DNA from: Corynebacterium kefirresidentii
Lineage (GTDB): Bacteria > Actinomycetota > Actinomycetes > Mycobacteriales > Mycobacteriaceae
Direction: 5' to 3'
Assembly (NCBI GenBank): GCA_002154655.1
Contig: NGUZ01000015.1
Span: 1-60,193, forward strand
DNA: 60,193 nt
Every line of letters starts with the position of its first letter. Positions within the stretch are counted from its first letter, which is position 1. This document shows positions 8,674 to 17,749 of the stretch, one piece after another. The translations under genes and the position numbers were made by a program. The notes beneath the pieces are model-generated. The model had not been told where the DNA came from. It saw only the letters and a list, made by a program, of their open reading frames with translations, and did not search any database.

Positions 8674-11600
8674 CTACATCGCACCTCCCCTAGTAGTCGC
8701 AGCAACAGCCACACTCGTACGGCGCCGCAGCTTGCCAATCTCCTCGGTATTAATCGTGACTTCGTCTTCGACCTTGTCCACGCGCTTACGCAGCACCTCC
8801 TGGCCCTCAAGGTTGACCACAAGCGTCATTCCATCATCAGACTTGAGCCCGCCGCGCTTAATGTCACGCCACTGGTCACCGTTGAACACCGGCTCCGGCT
8901 CATTCGACAAGTTCACGGCAATACCGCCAGGCTTGAGCCAGCCGCCCTGGTCGAACACTCCAACCTTGTTCAGCAGCTCCTCAGCCGCGCCCATCTGCTG
9001 CGAATAACGGCCAGGGAAAGCAGACACCTGCACCTTCTGTGCAGCGGCTCCGGGGTCCATCGACTTGTAATCAAAGGACTTCAACTTGTCGAAGAACATG
9101 CCGGCGGAATCGTACGGGGTCATACGCTGCTTCACCGTGCCCCACGCGCCGTTATCACGCTGCTGGAAAAGACCCACGGAATCATAATCCGAGCCGACAG
9201 CATCGTGACGGTACTTCAGCGACTCCGGCACAGCACGGTTCGCCCACATTCTCAGCGGGTTCCCCGACTCCACCAACGCCGTCGCAATACCAATCCTCGC
9301 GGCCAGCTTATCCAACCTCATGTCCTTGGCCTTGCGAGCAATCTCACCGGCAAAGAAATCGGGGCCCCACGTCGGGCCTTTTTTCTTCTCCGGTTTAGGC
9401 GCTGCAAGCTGCGGGTCCTTAGCCATCTTCGCCGGTGACAACGACGTTGCCGCATCGGACTCAATGGCTTGGGCATTCTTCGCGGCCACATTGGTGCGCG
9501 GCTGCTCTTTAACCTGCTGCGTGGTGACGATACTCTCGCCGCTTGGCAGCAGGTCCTTGCCCTTGGTGGTCAGCAACTTCTTAATCGTGGAATCTTTCAT
9601 GCCGAGCATGTCGAAGATTCCATCCACCGCGAAATCCAAAATGGACTGGTCACCCAGCCCCTTGGCGGCGGTGGCCTTAGCCGCATCCTCCGGGGACAGT
9701 GCAACCGTGACTGTGCTCTCGCCAGTGCTACCAGTGGTGTCATCAGCGCTCACAGAGACGGGCACGCCGTCAATGGTCATAGTGCTGCCGTCCGGGATGG
9801 CATTCTGGTCGAGAATTTTGTTCATCTTCGGCGGCTTCGGCGGCTTAATGGTCTTGTAGAAGAACTCGTTGAAATACGAGTCCCAAGCGCCAGCAGCACG
9901 GCCACCAATCTGACCGTTACCACGGGCGCCGCCCATCTCCACGTTCGTGCCATCAGGCAGCGTACCAGCAGTGTGTCCACCAGCCGGCCCGCCGTTCTTG
10001 AAACCGATACGAAGGTCGCCCTGCTTACCGCGCCCGCGATGGAACCCGTGCGAGGACAGCCACGCGGCCTCATTGCCAGTAGCAAACTTACGCGGGAACG
10101 GATTCAGGCCCACCGCAAACGCGGAAATTGAACTCATGCTGGCTGAGCAGTCACCCCAGTCTGACGAAGCCCATTTGTAAGGGGCCCCTTCAAGTGATCT
10201 AGACGCCTGATAGCCCCTAACACGTGCTCCTTCGACGAAGGAACGAATCTCCTTAGCCGTGATTCCGCCGTTGGCGAAGTACTGGGCTTTAGCCGGGGCG
10301 ACTTGGGAAGACGTGCCGGGATTGACCAGCTCGCCCTTCTTGTCCACTACCGACAGACCGAAAATGTCGGCGGTCTTGGCGAGAATCTGGGTCGAGCGTT
10401 TCCGCTTGGACTTGGCTAGTGGGATGTAGGATTCTCCGCCGGTTTCCGGCTCCGCCCAGATTCGCCACTCGCCGCCCTTAGCAATCTGCGCCTTATGCTG
10501 CTCCTTAGAGCCGCCGTTAGCGTAGCGCTCTAGCTTGTCGATACCGCCGTCGATGTAGGCGCGGGTGATACCACCCTGCGCCATGTAGACGCCGCCGTTC
10601 GAAAACCCAATCATGCCGCGAATCTTGTCCGGCATCACCGAACCAATAGCATTCTCAACCTGGCCGAACATGGACTTAATACCATTAATCAAGCCGCTAA
10701 TAATGTTCTTACCGGCGTTGACGAGCCACGAACCAGCAGAAGCGAATACGCCCTGCACTTTGCCCGGAATCTGTCCGAGCACGCCCATCATCTCGCCAAT
10801 CTTGCCTCGAACCGTGCCCACCATTCGGCCAATAGCCTGACCAAATGACGCAGCCACCCGCTTCGCGTTCTCGAAGATAGACTTAAAGAAGTTCATCGCC
10901 GAGTTGATAACGCCATGGACGATGTTGGAAATCGCTTGGCCCATCGAGCTGAACCGATTACGGATATTGGCGAAATTACCTGTCAGCACGTCCGCTAGCA
11001 GGCCGGCTGCGTTACGGAAGAAGTTCCACGCGGGCTTAATAACACCGTTCCACACATTGGAGATAAGCGAACCCATCGTGCGGAACGCGCCGCCAATCAC
11101 AGCGGTGAAAATCGGCACGACAAACGAGGCCACCGACTGAACCACCGACATGAACAGCGACAGGACGGGCTGAATCGCCCCAGACCACACGGCAGAAATC
11201 ACACTGCCGACAAACTGAATCGCCGTCCAAATACCCGTAAACGCAGCCGAAATGACCGAACCCAAGAACTGGAACGCCATCATCATGGCGTCAACGACAG
11301 GCTGAATCCACGTCTGGTAAAACTCACCAAAGCCCTGGGTGAACTCCGACCACTTCTCCTGCATGCTATTCCAGGCGTTAATCGCCGTGACCTGCAGAGC
11401 AAAAAATCCAGCCTTAATAAACTCCACGACCGGAGCAATCCAGGTTTGATAAAACTGACCAAACCCAGTGGTGAACTCTTCCCACTTGGCCTTCATAAAA
11501 TCCCACGCGGCAACAGCACCATTCTTCACATCCACGATGCGGTCGCGGAAGAACGTCAGCGCCGTGAAGATTGGGGAATCTTCACTAATACCGAGCGCGG

Positions 11601-13458
11601 CGGCATAGTCAGTCGTGTCACCAGTCTTCAAGAAATCGAGGGCACCGGAAAAAATCTCCTTCACACGGTCAACCGCGCCGGTGACCTTCTCAACCGTGGC
11701 ATCCCACGCACCAGAAATCATGTCACCAATCTGGGAGAAAACAGGGCCGAAAGTAGACTGAACCCAATCCAGACCAGCCTTAAACTTCTCGACCACCCAA
11801 TCCCAGCCAGCGGCCAGAGCATGGGTAAACGAGTCCCACATCTTGCGGCCCGTCTCCGTCTTCGTAAAGAACAAGGTTAGGGCGCCAACAACTGCAACAA
11901 TGCCGGCCACAATCCACGTAATAGGAGAAGACCACATCGCCGTGTTCAGCAACGTCTGCGCAATCGCAGTCTCCCTAATCGCGGTCTTCATCTTGGCCAT
12001 AATGCCCACAAAGCCACCAGCAGCCTGGAAACTAGACACGGCATTATAAGCAACCATGCCAGCCGTCAACGAGCCGAGAGCACCAACAACACCCAATATC
12101 GGGCCTTTATGCTCACCAAGAAACTGCAGCCCACCAGCAGCGGCCTTAACCGCCCCAACGAACATAGGCAACACCGTGCCCGCAGCATCGGCCAGACCAT
12201 CAACCACAGAACCAATAATCGGTTTCAGCTCAGTAAAAGCCTGCGCCAACTCCCCCTCAACCGTGGCCTGCAGATTACCCAACATGCCCTCAAACGTGGC
12301 AGTAGACTGCGCAGCCTCCTGGGCAATCGGCTCATTACCGAGCTCCATCACCGCATCGTTAAACTCCTCAGCGGTAATCTCGCCCTTCTCCAACGCATCA
12401 CGGAAATTACCCGTATAGGCCCCCGCATCCAGCAGAGCCTTCTGCAGTTTGCCCGATGCGCCAGGAATAGCGTCCGCCAGCTGATTCCAATTCTCCGTAG
12501 TCAACTTGCCCGCGCCGGCCGTCTGCGTCATCACCATGCCCACAGACTTAAACGTTTCTGCGTTACCACCCGCGACCGCGTTAAGGTTACCTGCCGCCTC
12601 AGTCAAGCCGGTGTAATCCTGAATACCGTTCGCAGCCAACTGGGCGGTCATCGACTGAATATCACCCAAGTCATACACAGTGCGGTCCGCATACTCCTGC
12701 GCAGCGGCAGTAGCCTGCTCAATAGCCGACGTATCCAAACCGGCAAAATTCATCGTTTGCTTGAACTTGTCAGTCGCATCAGATGCGTCCATTGCACCGC
12801 GCATGAGGTCACTGAATGAACCAATAGCAGCCTGCGTAACCGCAGAGAACACGCCACCCACGACACCAGCAACAGCGCCGACACCCAACTTCATACGGCC
12901 AAACGACTCATCAGTATCGTCAACAGCCCTAGACAGCTGACGCGACTTATCCGAAGCATCATCCGACGCATCAGAAAGCTCACGCTCCGCATTCTCCAAC
13001 GACTCCGCAGCCCGCTTGGACTCCGTCATCGCCTTCTCAACACCACGCTCAGCCTTCTCAACATTCAGCGCAGTGGACTCGACTTTGGCGCGCTTGGTGA
13101 ACACGTCACCTTCGGCCTTTGCTAGCTGCTCCGCCGAAGCCTTACCCGACTTCTTCATGTCCGACAGCTTCGACTCCGCAGCTTCCAACTGCTTAGCCGC
13201 CGCCTGAGACTTCAACACCTCAGAGTTACGCTTAGCTTCAGCGTCCGCCAATTCCTCCGAGGACTTTTTCACACGGTAATTGGCTTTCTCTACCTTAGCG
13301 GCGGCAGAATCAACACCAGACGCAATACCCTTTTCAATGGAGTCGCCAGCCCGCTTAGCGGCCTTCGATGCAGGCGCCAACAGCTTCGACTGAAGCTCCT
13401 TATTGATGCCAGATAGCGACACCGTCGTTGGCAAAACTGCATAGCCTGCTGCGCTCAT
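8674..13458 (-). CDS. tape measure protein with cell-wall hydrolase domains
   Basis: 1594 residues, the longest gene of the phage. Residues about 40-180 are a long Lys/Glu/Ala coiled coil; 190-430 is the conserved TMP region; 430-1000 has many hydrophobic and amphipathic helices with WxxG repeats. Two enzymatic segments follow: an NlpC/P60-like domain at about 1080-1195 (Cys near 1103 in WGDCSA, His in GGHTAG) and a lysozyme-like segment at about 1380-1500 (Glu in ALVESGN, then SVGLFQQRD). The protein sets tail length and probably opens the wall during DNA entry. Having both hydrolase types in one TMP is notable. Confidence 0.92.
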   Translation of the reverse strand: MSAAGYAVLPTTVSLSGINKELQSKLLAPASKAAKRAGDSIEKGIASGVDSAAAKVEKANYRVKKSSEELADAEAKRNSEVLKSQAAAKQLEAAESKLSDMKKSGKASAEQLAKAEGDVFTKRAKVESTALNVEKAERGVEKAMTESKRAAESLENAERELSDASDDASDKSRQLSRAVDDTDESFGRMKLGVGAVAGVVGGVFSAVTQAAIGSFSDLMRGAMDASDATDKFKQTMNFAGLDTSAIEQATAAAQEYADRTVYDLGDIQSMTAQLAANGIQDYTGLTEAAGNLNAVAGGNAETFKSVGMVMTQTAGAGKLTTENWNQLADAIPGASGKLQKALLDAGAYTGNFRDALEKGEITAEEFNDAVMELGNEPIAQEAAQSTATFEGMLGNLQATVEGELAQAFTELKPIIGSVVDGLADAAGTVLPMFVGAVKAAAGGLQFLGEHKGPILGVVGALGSLTAGMVAYNAVSSFQAAGGFVGIMAKMKTAIRETAIAQTLLNTAMWSSPITWIVAGIVAVVGALTLFFTKTETGRKMWDSFTHALAAGWDWVVEKFKAGLDWVQSTFGPVFSQIGDMISGAWDATVEKVTGAVDRVKEIFSGALDFLKTGDTTDYAAALGISEDSPIFTALTFFRDRIVDVKNGAVAAWDFMKAKWEEFTTGFGQFYQTWIAPVVEFIKAGFFALQVTAINAWNSMQEKWSEFTQGFGEFYQTWIQPVVDAMMMAFQFLGSVISAAFTGIWTAIQFVGSVISAVWSGAIQPVLSLFMSVVQSVASFVVPIFTAVIGGAFRTMGSLISNVWNGVIKPAWNFFRNAAGLLADVLTGNFANIRNRFSSMGQAISNIVHGVINSAMNFFKSIFENAKRVAASFGQAIGRMVGTVRGKIGEMMGVLGQIPGKVQGVFASAGSWLVNAGKNIISGLINGIKSMFGQVENAIGSVMPDKIRGMIGFSNGGVYMAQGGITRAYIDGGIDKLERYANGGSKEQHKAQIAKGGEWRIWAEPETGGESYIPLAKSKRKRSTQILAKTADIFGLSVVDKKGELVNPGTSSQVAPAKAQYFANGGITAKEIRSFVEGARVRGYQASRSLEGAPYKWASSDWGDCSASMSSISAFAVGLNPFPRKFATGNEAAWLSSHGFHRGRGKQGDLRIGFKNGGPAGGHTAGTLPDGTNVEMGGARGNGQIGGRAAGAWDSYFNEFFYKTIKPPKPPKMNKILDQNAIPDGSTMTIDGVPVSVSADDTTGSTGESTVTVALSPEDAAKATAAKGLGDQSILDFAVDGIFDMLGMKDSTIKKLLTTKGKDLLPSGESIVTTQQVKEQPRTNVAAKNAQAIESDAATSLSPAKMAKDPQLAAPKPEKKKGPTWGPDFFAGEIARKAKDMRLDKLAARIGIATALVESGNPLRMWANRAVPESLKYRHDAVGSDYDSVGLFQQRDNGAWGTVKQRMTPYDSAGMFFDKLKSFDYKSMDPGAAAQKVQVSAFPGRYSQQMGAAEELLNKVGVFDQGGWLKPGGIAVNLSNEPEPVFNGDQWRDIKRGGLKSDDGMTLVVNLEGQEVLRKRVDKVEDEVTINTEEIGKLRRRTSVAVAATTRGGAM

Positions 13459-13490
13459 TAGGAAACCTCCATCAAAAAGAGCCGCAGGGG

Positions 13491-13814
13491 TTATCCTGCG
13501 GCGTTAAACTCCCTGGCTCGCTCACGAGCCCGTTGCATTGCAATTTCGCGCTCTTTGGCGCGACGCTCACGCTTAAGCTGCTCCCAGCGTGGATGCTTTT
13601 GCTCAGTTAGACTTGACCAAATATCCATCAGGACCGAAGAAATCTCACTGACAGGTGGACGGTCTTGCACCACGGAGTGAAACAGGGACTCCGGCGGCAA
13701 ATGCTCCGCAAGCAACAGCATGCGTCGCAGAGTCATGCGCGACGCGCCCCCACTAGGGCGGTAGAAGTCGCGGTAATCCAGGTGGTAGAAACGCTGAAAA
13801 TCAACCTCCACCAA
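13491..13814 (-). CDS. tail assembly chaperone, frameshift extension (gpT-like)
   Basis: The minus-strand frame is -1 relative to the upstream chaperone gene and remains open from the slippery site at 13850-13856 down to 13491. It contains DFQRFYHLDYRDFYRP and a highly basic helical C-terminus. There is no convincing ribosome binding site, so it is probably made only as the C-terminal part of a fusion with the upstream gene, running from 14203 to 13491. This G/GT arrangement is conserved in long-tailed phages, where the two products in a fixed ratio help assemble the tape measure and tail tube. Confidence 0.85.
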   Translation of the reverse strand: MVEVDFQRFYHLDYRDFYRPSGGASRMTLRRMLLLAEHLPPESLFHSVVQDRPPVSEISSVLMDIWSSLTEQKHPRWEQLKRERRAKEREIAMQRARERAREFNAAG

Positions 13815-13846
13815 ATCCTCATGCTGAGCAATGAGGTACAGCAGCC

Positions 13847-14203
13847 TTATTTTCCCTGGCGGCGCTCACCCCACGCCTCAAACACCTGACGAAATTCCTC
13901 AACAGACAGGCCAAGGTCAATGAGCTTAAAGACCTGGTCTTCACCAATAATGGCTTCAAGCACACTCGGAATGTACTTCTGCGCGTAACGCTCGTGGAAC
14001 ACGAACATCATGCCGGCAGGAGCTGCTTCACGAGTCCAGCGATCTTCAATCTCAATTTCTTCACCATCAACGTCGATGGTGAAGGTGGGGTATTCGATGT
14101 TCTCGTCTGGGGTGTCGGTGGTGGTTTCTTCGATGGCTTCGGCCTGGGCGCCGGTTGCGTCCTTGGGGTCGATGTTGTCGTTCTTTTTCTTGCGAGTAGT
14201 CAT
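13847..14203 (-). CDS. tail assembly chaperone (gpG-like)
   Basis: 118 residues, acidic, with a Lys-rich start (MTTRKKKND), a Thr/Glu-rich linker and a helical C-terminal region ending QGK just before TAA. It lies between the major tail protein and tape measure, the standard place for chaperone G. The ATG at 14203 is preceded by GAAAGGG; the GTG at 14218 is a less likely start. The last sense codons include the slippery heptamer that leads into the gpT-like frame. The leader contains a possible pseudoknot that could control its translation. Confidence 0.85.
   Translation of the reverse strand: MTTRKKKNDNIDPKDATGAQAEAIEETTTDTPDENIEYPTFTIDVDGEEIEIEDRWTREAAPAGMMFVFHERYAQKYIPSVLEAIIGEDQVFKLIDLGLSVEEFRQVFEAWGERRQGK
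13850..13856 (-). other. -1 ribosomal frameshift slippery site GGGAAAA
   Basis: On the minus strand the zero frame reads CAG GGA AAA TAA, so G GGA AAA is a canonical X XXY YYZ heptamer immediately before the stop codon of the gpG-like gene. Slipping back one base continues into ATA AGG CTG and the gpT-like frame. GGGAAAA-type sites at this place are well known in siphophage tail chaperone genes. Confidence 0.9.
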
Positions 14204-14299
14204 GGCAGACCCTTTCACATTGAGTTATTTAGTAAGAAACTTGGGCAGACCTTTGGGTGGAGGGGTAGGGGCGGTCTGCCAAAAAATCTCCCCTACCCC
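14204..14299 (-). promoter_or_regulatory. interleaved inverted repeats (pseudoknot) before chaperone gene
   Basis: Two perfect helices interlock on the minus strand: GGGGTAGGGG (299-290) with CCCCTACCCC (271-262), and GGCAGACC (280-273) with GGTCTGCC (251-244). The second helix begins inside the loop of the first and ends beyond it, which is an H-type pseudoknot. A second copy of GGTCTGCC at 211-204 touches the start codon of the chaperone gene and overlaps its GAAAGGG site, so GGCAGACC could pair with either copy. Control of translation or transcript ending is inferred. Confidence 0.6.
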
Positions 14300-14305
14300 A
14301 TCGAC

Positions 14306-15004
14306 CTACGCCGAAGCGCCAGCCTCGGTGTCAGCGCCGCGAGACGGAGCTTCCTCCGCAGCGTCACCAGTGTCGTTCTTATCCTTAGAGAAACGAATAA
14401 CCTCCGGCAGCTCATCCGGCGTATCGTCACCACGCAGACGCAGGTAGTCATACAGTGCTCCGAACTGGTCCTTACGAATCTCAGCCTTAAACTGAGTTAC
14501 GGAAGCACCATCATCGTTACGCTCATTACCGGAATCTGCGTACACCAGAGCACGACGGCGAGAAACATCAATGTAGATGTCACCGAAGCTATTGGTGGTC
14601 TTAAACGCGATGAACACCTCAGCAGGGTTCTCCGGCGCCATAAGAACACCAGGCTCACCCTCCTTGAAGTCAGAGCCTGGCCACAGCAGCGGGAAAGTCA
14701 CGTCGTTCATTTCGAGCGCATCGAAACCACGAACGTCCTTCTTGAACTTGTTATTCAGCAGCTGCAGCACGCCACCAAACGAGTTGATTTCAGTGCGGTC
14801 AACCTCCGGCTCCTGCGTAATGGCGGAACCATCGTTGAGAAGGCCTACAAACTTCCAGACCTTCGGGTCAAACGAACCATCAAGGCCAATCTTCGGGTCA
14901 GCCTCAGTAGAGGTATAAACCTCCGCGTCCTTCCAGACATCAATCATCCGGGCGCGGTCAGTCTCGAGGGCCTGAGTGCCCTGGTCAGTGTTAGGGGAAG
15001 TCAT
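14306..15004 (-). CDS. major tail protein
   Basis: 232 residues. An N-terminal helix-rich start is followed by a beta-rich body with DRTEINSFGG, EVFIAFKTTNSFGDIYI and QFKAEIRKDQFGA, a pattern usual for tail-tube subunits of actinobacterial siphophages. The acidic Ala/Glu-rich tail (after about 205) is probably exposed or disordered. Its position after the tail terminator and before the chaperones is the conserved order. The stop is followed within a few bases by the pseudoknot. Confidence 0.82.
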   Translation of the reverse strand: MTSPNTDQGTQALETDRARMIDVWKDAEVYTSTEADPKIGLDGSFDPKVWKFVGLLNDGSAITQEPEVDRTEINSFGGVLQLLNNKFKKDVRGFDALEMNDVTFPLLWPGSDFKEGEPGVLMAPENPAEVFIAFKTTNSFGDIYIDVSRRRALVYADSGNERNDDGASVTQFKAEIRKDQFGALYDYLRLRGDDTPDELPEVIRFSKDKNDTGDAAEEAPSRGADTEAGASA

Positions 15005-15397
15005 TTAGGAAAGTCCTTTCTTAGTTGATGCAGCCACGACCGTGACTGCAGCGACCCATCCTTTAATGTCCTCGTCTTTCACAACGAGGAATGGGCCGGG
15101 AGAAATACGAAAACCCCCAACAGAGTGGGGGTATAACAGCCAAGCGTTTATCTCACTAGCAGCACGTCGAACTTCCGGCTCATACTTGCCGTACACATTC
15201 ACACGCACATTCTCAGTCGACGTAGCACGGCCCGAGCGTGGAGAACCATCACTCGACACCGTCACTACCGGGCCATCATCAACCGACCACCCCTGCGGGA
15301 TAGCCGCCGCGACCCTAATCGACTTCGCCACCACGCCACGCAAAGCGCGGCGAATGACCTCCGGGGCATTACGCTGAATGAAGTAATCCACCAGCAT
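15005..15397 (-). CDS. tail terminator or head-tail joining protein
   Basis: 130 residues from the ATG at 15397, which overlaps the TGA of the gene before it. An alpha/beta protein with VVTVSSDGSPRSG and NVRVNVYGK; the residues GPFLVVKDEDIKGWVAAVTVV near the end form a final beta pair. This size and place, one gene before the major tail protein, match the tail terminator (lambda gpU-like). No specific signature was seen, so the role is mostly from gene order. Confidence 0.65.
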   Translation of the reverse strand: MLVDYFIQRNAPEVIRRALRGVVAKSIRVAAAIPQGWSVDDGPVVTVSSDGSPRSGRATSTENVRVNVYGKYEPEVRRAASEINAWLLYPHSVGGFRISPGPFLVVKDEDIKGWVAAVTVVAASTKKGLS

Positions 15398-15681
15398 CAC
15401 CTCGGGTTATAACGGTGAACATCCAGACCCTGCGAAGCAGCAGCACGAGTCAAAGTGCCATACTTGGCCTGCATCGCCAGCCCCTTCGCATGAGCCAACG
15501 TCACCAGCGCGACAGGGCGCCCATGACGGTCAGTCTTCATCGTCACAGTCACCGGAACATCACCATCAACGGAACCAGCGACCGCCTGCGCTTTCGACTC
15601 CAACTGCGGGGCTAACGAGGAAAGATTCTTCTTGTACCAAGAATCCGGGATATTCAATCGAGGTTTCCCAACCTTAGCCAT
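15397..15681 (-). CDS. head-tail connector (HK97 gp10-like)
   Basis: 94 residues from the ATG at 15681, which overlaps the stop of the preceding gene in TAATG. It contains RLNIPDSWYKKNL, a basic central region and HAKGLAMQAKYGTL. Small basic proteins at this place in the head-tail cluster are usually gp10-like neck proteins. I used the internal ATG because the longer frame would start inside the previous gene without a binding site. Confidence 0.65.
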   Translation of the reverse strand: MAKVGKPRLNIPDSWYKKNLSSLAPQLESKAQAVAGSVDGDVPVTVTMKTDRHGRPVALVTLAHAKGLAMQAKYGTLTRAAASQGLDVHRYNPR

Positions 15682-16013
15682 TAGCCCCCACCCCTTACAC
15701 AATCAAAAACCACAGACGGGCGATGCCGCCGATAAACAGGGCGACGATGAGCCGACCAATCCCACGCAGTAATACGCACCTGGTACCGCTTACCCCGCAC
15801 AGTGACCTCATCACCATCGGCAACCTCAGTACCAGCCGGCGCCCACACACGCAGAATGTCCTTCGTGCCCTGCTTGTCTTCATCCGACATCTCAGACAAA
15901 GACAACGGCTGCACCGACTTCACCCACACCTCACGGTCAGGCGCCCCGGCTACTGGGTAACCATCATCATCCACACCACCAGCGGCACCATGAACAACTA
16001 TCGCTTCCGCCAC
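15681..16013 (-). CDS. head-closure (stopper) protein
   Basis: 110 residues starting with the GTG at 16013, chosen because GGAGG lies seven bases before it. It is beta-rich, with REVWVKSVQPLSLSEM, DGDEVTVRGKRYQV and a Trp-containing end, which fits the small beta-barrel stoppers that seal the connector after DNA packaging. It overlaps the end of the connector gene by 16 bp and is followed by TAATG coupling to the next gene. Confidence 0.68.
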   Translation of the reverse strand: MAEAIVVHGAAGGVDDDGYPVAGAPDREVWVKSVQPLSLSEMSDEDKQGTKDILRVWAPAGTEVADGDEVTVRGKRYQVRITAWDWSAHRRPVYRRHRPSVVFDCVRGGG

Positions 16014-16435
16014 AAGTACACCTCCGGCCAACACCGAGGCGGCGGGAAACTCCCACGAGCGCCACCAGGCATACACAAACCGAGCTGCGCACGCTGCGCA
16101 CCAGTCAGACGCACACCACCAAAGCTCACCGAATCAACGTCAGCATAAGTGATACTGTCCGACTCCTGACCCGTAGTGGAAGACACCGAACGAACCCCCG
16201 CATTCGGCCCAACGAGTATTGCAGCAGACACCATCTCAAGAACCACACGACGAGCCACCGCCCCCAACCACGGCACTGTTTCCAACTCCTGGTCGAAGTC
16301 ACGGCCACAACGCATGAACTCAACCTCGATGAGCTCTACCGCATCGTCGATGAACACGCCTAGGCGCTTCATCTCCTCACCAGTCAACGACTGCGGCAGC
16401 CGCTCGGCCACATACTCGGCGTTAATCTCAAGCAT
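15998..16435 (-). CDS. head-tail adaptor (gp15/gp19-like)
   Basis: 145 residues. The N-terminal 70 residues are helical (AEYVAERLPQSLTGEEMKRL, then VELIEVEFMRCGRDFDQ), as in adaptor proteins that sit under the portal; the later part contains SITYADVDSVSFGG. It ends in VYLWRKR. Located first in the connector cluster after the capsid genes. Function from fold-like features and gene order. Confidence 0.72.
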   Translation of the reverse strand: MLEINAEYVAERLPQSLTGEEMKRLGVFIDDAVELIEVEFMRCGRDFDQELETVPWLGAVARRVVLEMVSAAILVGPNAGVRSVSSTTGQESDSITYADVDSVSFGGVRLTGAQRAQLGLCMPGGARGSFPPPRCWPEVYLWRKR

Positions 16436-16450
16436 GCTGCACCTCCCTCA

Positions 16451-16774
16451 CTATTGGGTCGCGGCGATGAGGTCCTTCTTCGACAGGCCCTTAGTGACAA
16501 TGCCCAAAGATTCGGCGTACTTACGCCAATCATCAATCAACGCAGCACGAGCCGGACGCTCCACCTCCACAGTGGCCGCCTCCGGCTTTTCCACAGACTT
16601 CGACTCCGCCTTATGCTTCTCCACAGGCTTCACCGCCGACTTCGCAGACGCGTCAACCAGCGCACCACAGGACTTAAGCCACTGCGCGGTATCATCATCC
16701 ACCTCAACGACAGAGCCCGGAGAATACAACTTATCCTCCGGGCTCCAATGCTTCGCTAACGTGACCTTCACCAT
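16451..16774 (-). CDS. capsid-associated protein with C-terminal HeH/LEM-like motif
   Basis: 107 residues. The first 45 form a compact beta region (KVTLAKHWSPEDKLYSPGSVVEV) as in small head proteins that follow the major capsid gene; a charged Lys/Glu/Pro linker follows; the last 35 residues have RKYAESLGIVTKGLSKKDLIAA, which looks like the HeH/LEM helix-extension-helix motif of phage head proteins. Its start codon overlaps the capsid stop at 16774. Confidence 0.6.
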   Translation of the reverse strand: MVKVTLAKHWSPEDKLYSPGSVVEVDDDTAQWLKSCGALVDASAKSAVKPVEKHKAESKSVEKPEAATVEVERPARAALIDDWRKYAESLGIVTKGLSKKDLIAATQ

Positions 16775-17721
16775 TAGGCGATACCAGTTACCTTGACCAC
16801 GGCCTTCGGGTTATCAACCGCAATAGCGCGCTTACGCACCAGGTCAGAACGCCACGACATGGTTGGGCCACCAAGCTCAGACTGGCCCCCCTCAGAGTAC
16901 AGAGGGGTTGCGGTCAGCGGCATAGTGTCAGACTTAAAGCCGGCACCCTGAGCCTCAAAAACATAGGCGGTGCTCGGCTCAATCAGACGGGAAGTAGCCA
17001 CACGCAAAGTACCGAAAAGCTCCGTGTCACGCAGACCACCAAAGATGGAATCACCATTCTGGTCCAGGAAGATGGGGTTATCCAGAGCAGCGTCACCGAT
17101 GTAGTACTTCTGAATCTGCTCGTTACGAATCAGCTTCGTGTAGGAAACCGGGTGTAGCAGGATGGTATTCGGCTCGTAATCGAACTGGCGGTTTATGTCA
17201 TCGTCTTCATGTGCGGACTGTACAATCTCAACCGCGTCGAACGCGTCCTTGGCTGGGTCGCCACCAGTCCACGGTGCGGATGCCTGCAGCTCAGGAACCT
17301 TAGCCGCTTCAAACACACCAAGTACCGCGTTGATACCGTTACGGATGACGGTCTTTTCCAGGGCCTGAATGTGGCGGTTAACCTGGTCAACCTTGTTCTC
17401 GTTCTTCATCTCATAGGAGATACGGATAGCCTCACCGGTCTTGATGCCGTACGCAGCCTTCAGTGCGCCAAGCTCCGGCGCGGACACCGGAATCTCACCG
17501 AATTCGGCGATCTCCTCCGCATCATCAGCAAGATACAGTCCAGCCGCTTCACGGAACGCCACAACGCCCTTATTGTCCTCAGCCTGACGGAAGAACAGGT
17601 CCTCCAGGAACTGCCCCTGCAGGCCATCGACAACACGCTGAGGGATGAAGGTCGGGTCCTCCATCATCTCGGACACAGTCAGCTTCGGACCATCGTAGGC
17701 GCTAGTAATAAGCTCACTCAT
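16774..17721 (-). CDS. major capsid protein
   Basis: 315 residues, the usual size of HK97-fold capsid subunits that lack a fused scaffold. Segments include SYEMKNENKVDQVNRHIQAL (the spine-helix region), EPNTILLHPVSYTKLI and a late RSDLVRKRAIAV, all typical of the P-domain and its outer strand in actinobacterial phages. It follows the decoration protein gene and precedes the head-tail genes. A GGAGAAATAAGA sequence precedes the ATG. Confidence 0.88.
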   Translation of the reverse strand: MSELITSAYDGPKLTVSEMMEDPTFIPQRVVDGLQGQFLEDLFFRQAEDNKGVVAFREAAGLYLADDAEEIAEFGEIPVSAPELGALKAAYGIKTGEAIRISYEMKNENKVDQVNRHIQALEKTVIRNGINAVLGVFEAAKVPELQASAPWTGGDPAKDAFDAVEIVQSAHEDDDINRQFDYEPNTILLHPVSYTKLIRNEQIQKYYIGDAALDNPIFLDQNGDSIFGGLRDTELFGTLRVATSRLIEPSTAYVFEAQGAGFKSDTMPLTATPLYSEGGQSELGGPTMSWRSDLVRKRAIAVDNPKAVVKVTGIA

Positions 17722-17749
17722 TCTTATTTCTCCTTATCAAAAAGTTGGG

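Noticed and set aside
8557..9438. 293-codon plus-strand frame
   Set aside because: Antisense to the Dit and tape measure genes, His/Arg-rich, no start signal.
12109..12819. 236-codon plus-strand frame opposite the tape measure
   Set aside because: Shadow frame; the opposite strand has a continuous 1594-residue tape measure protein.
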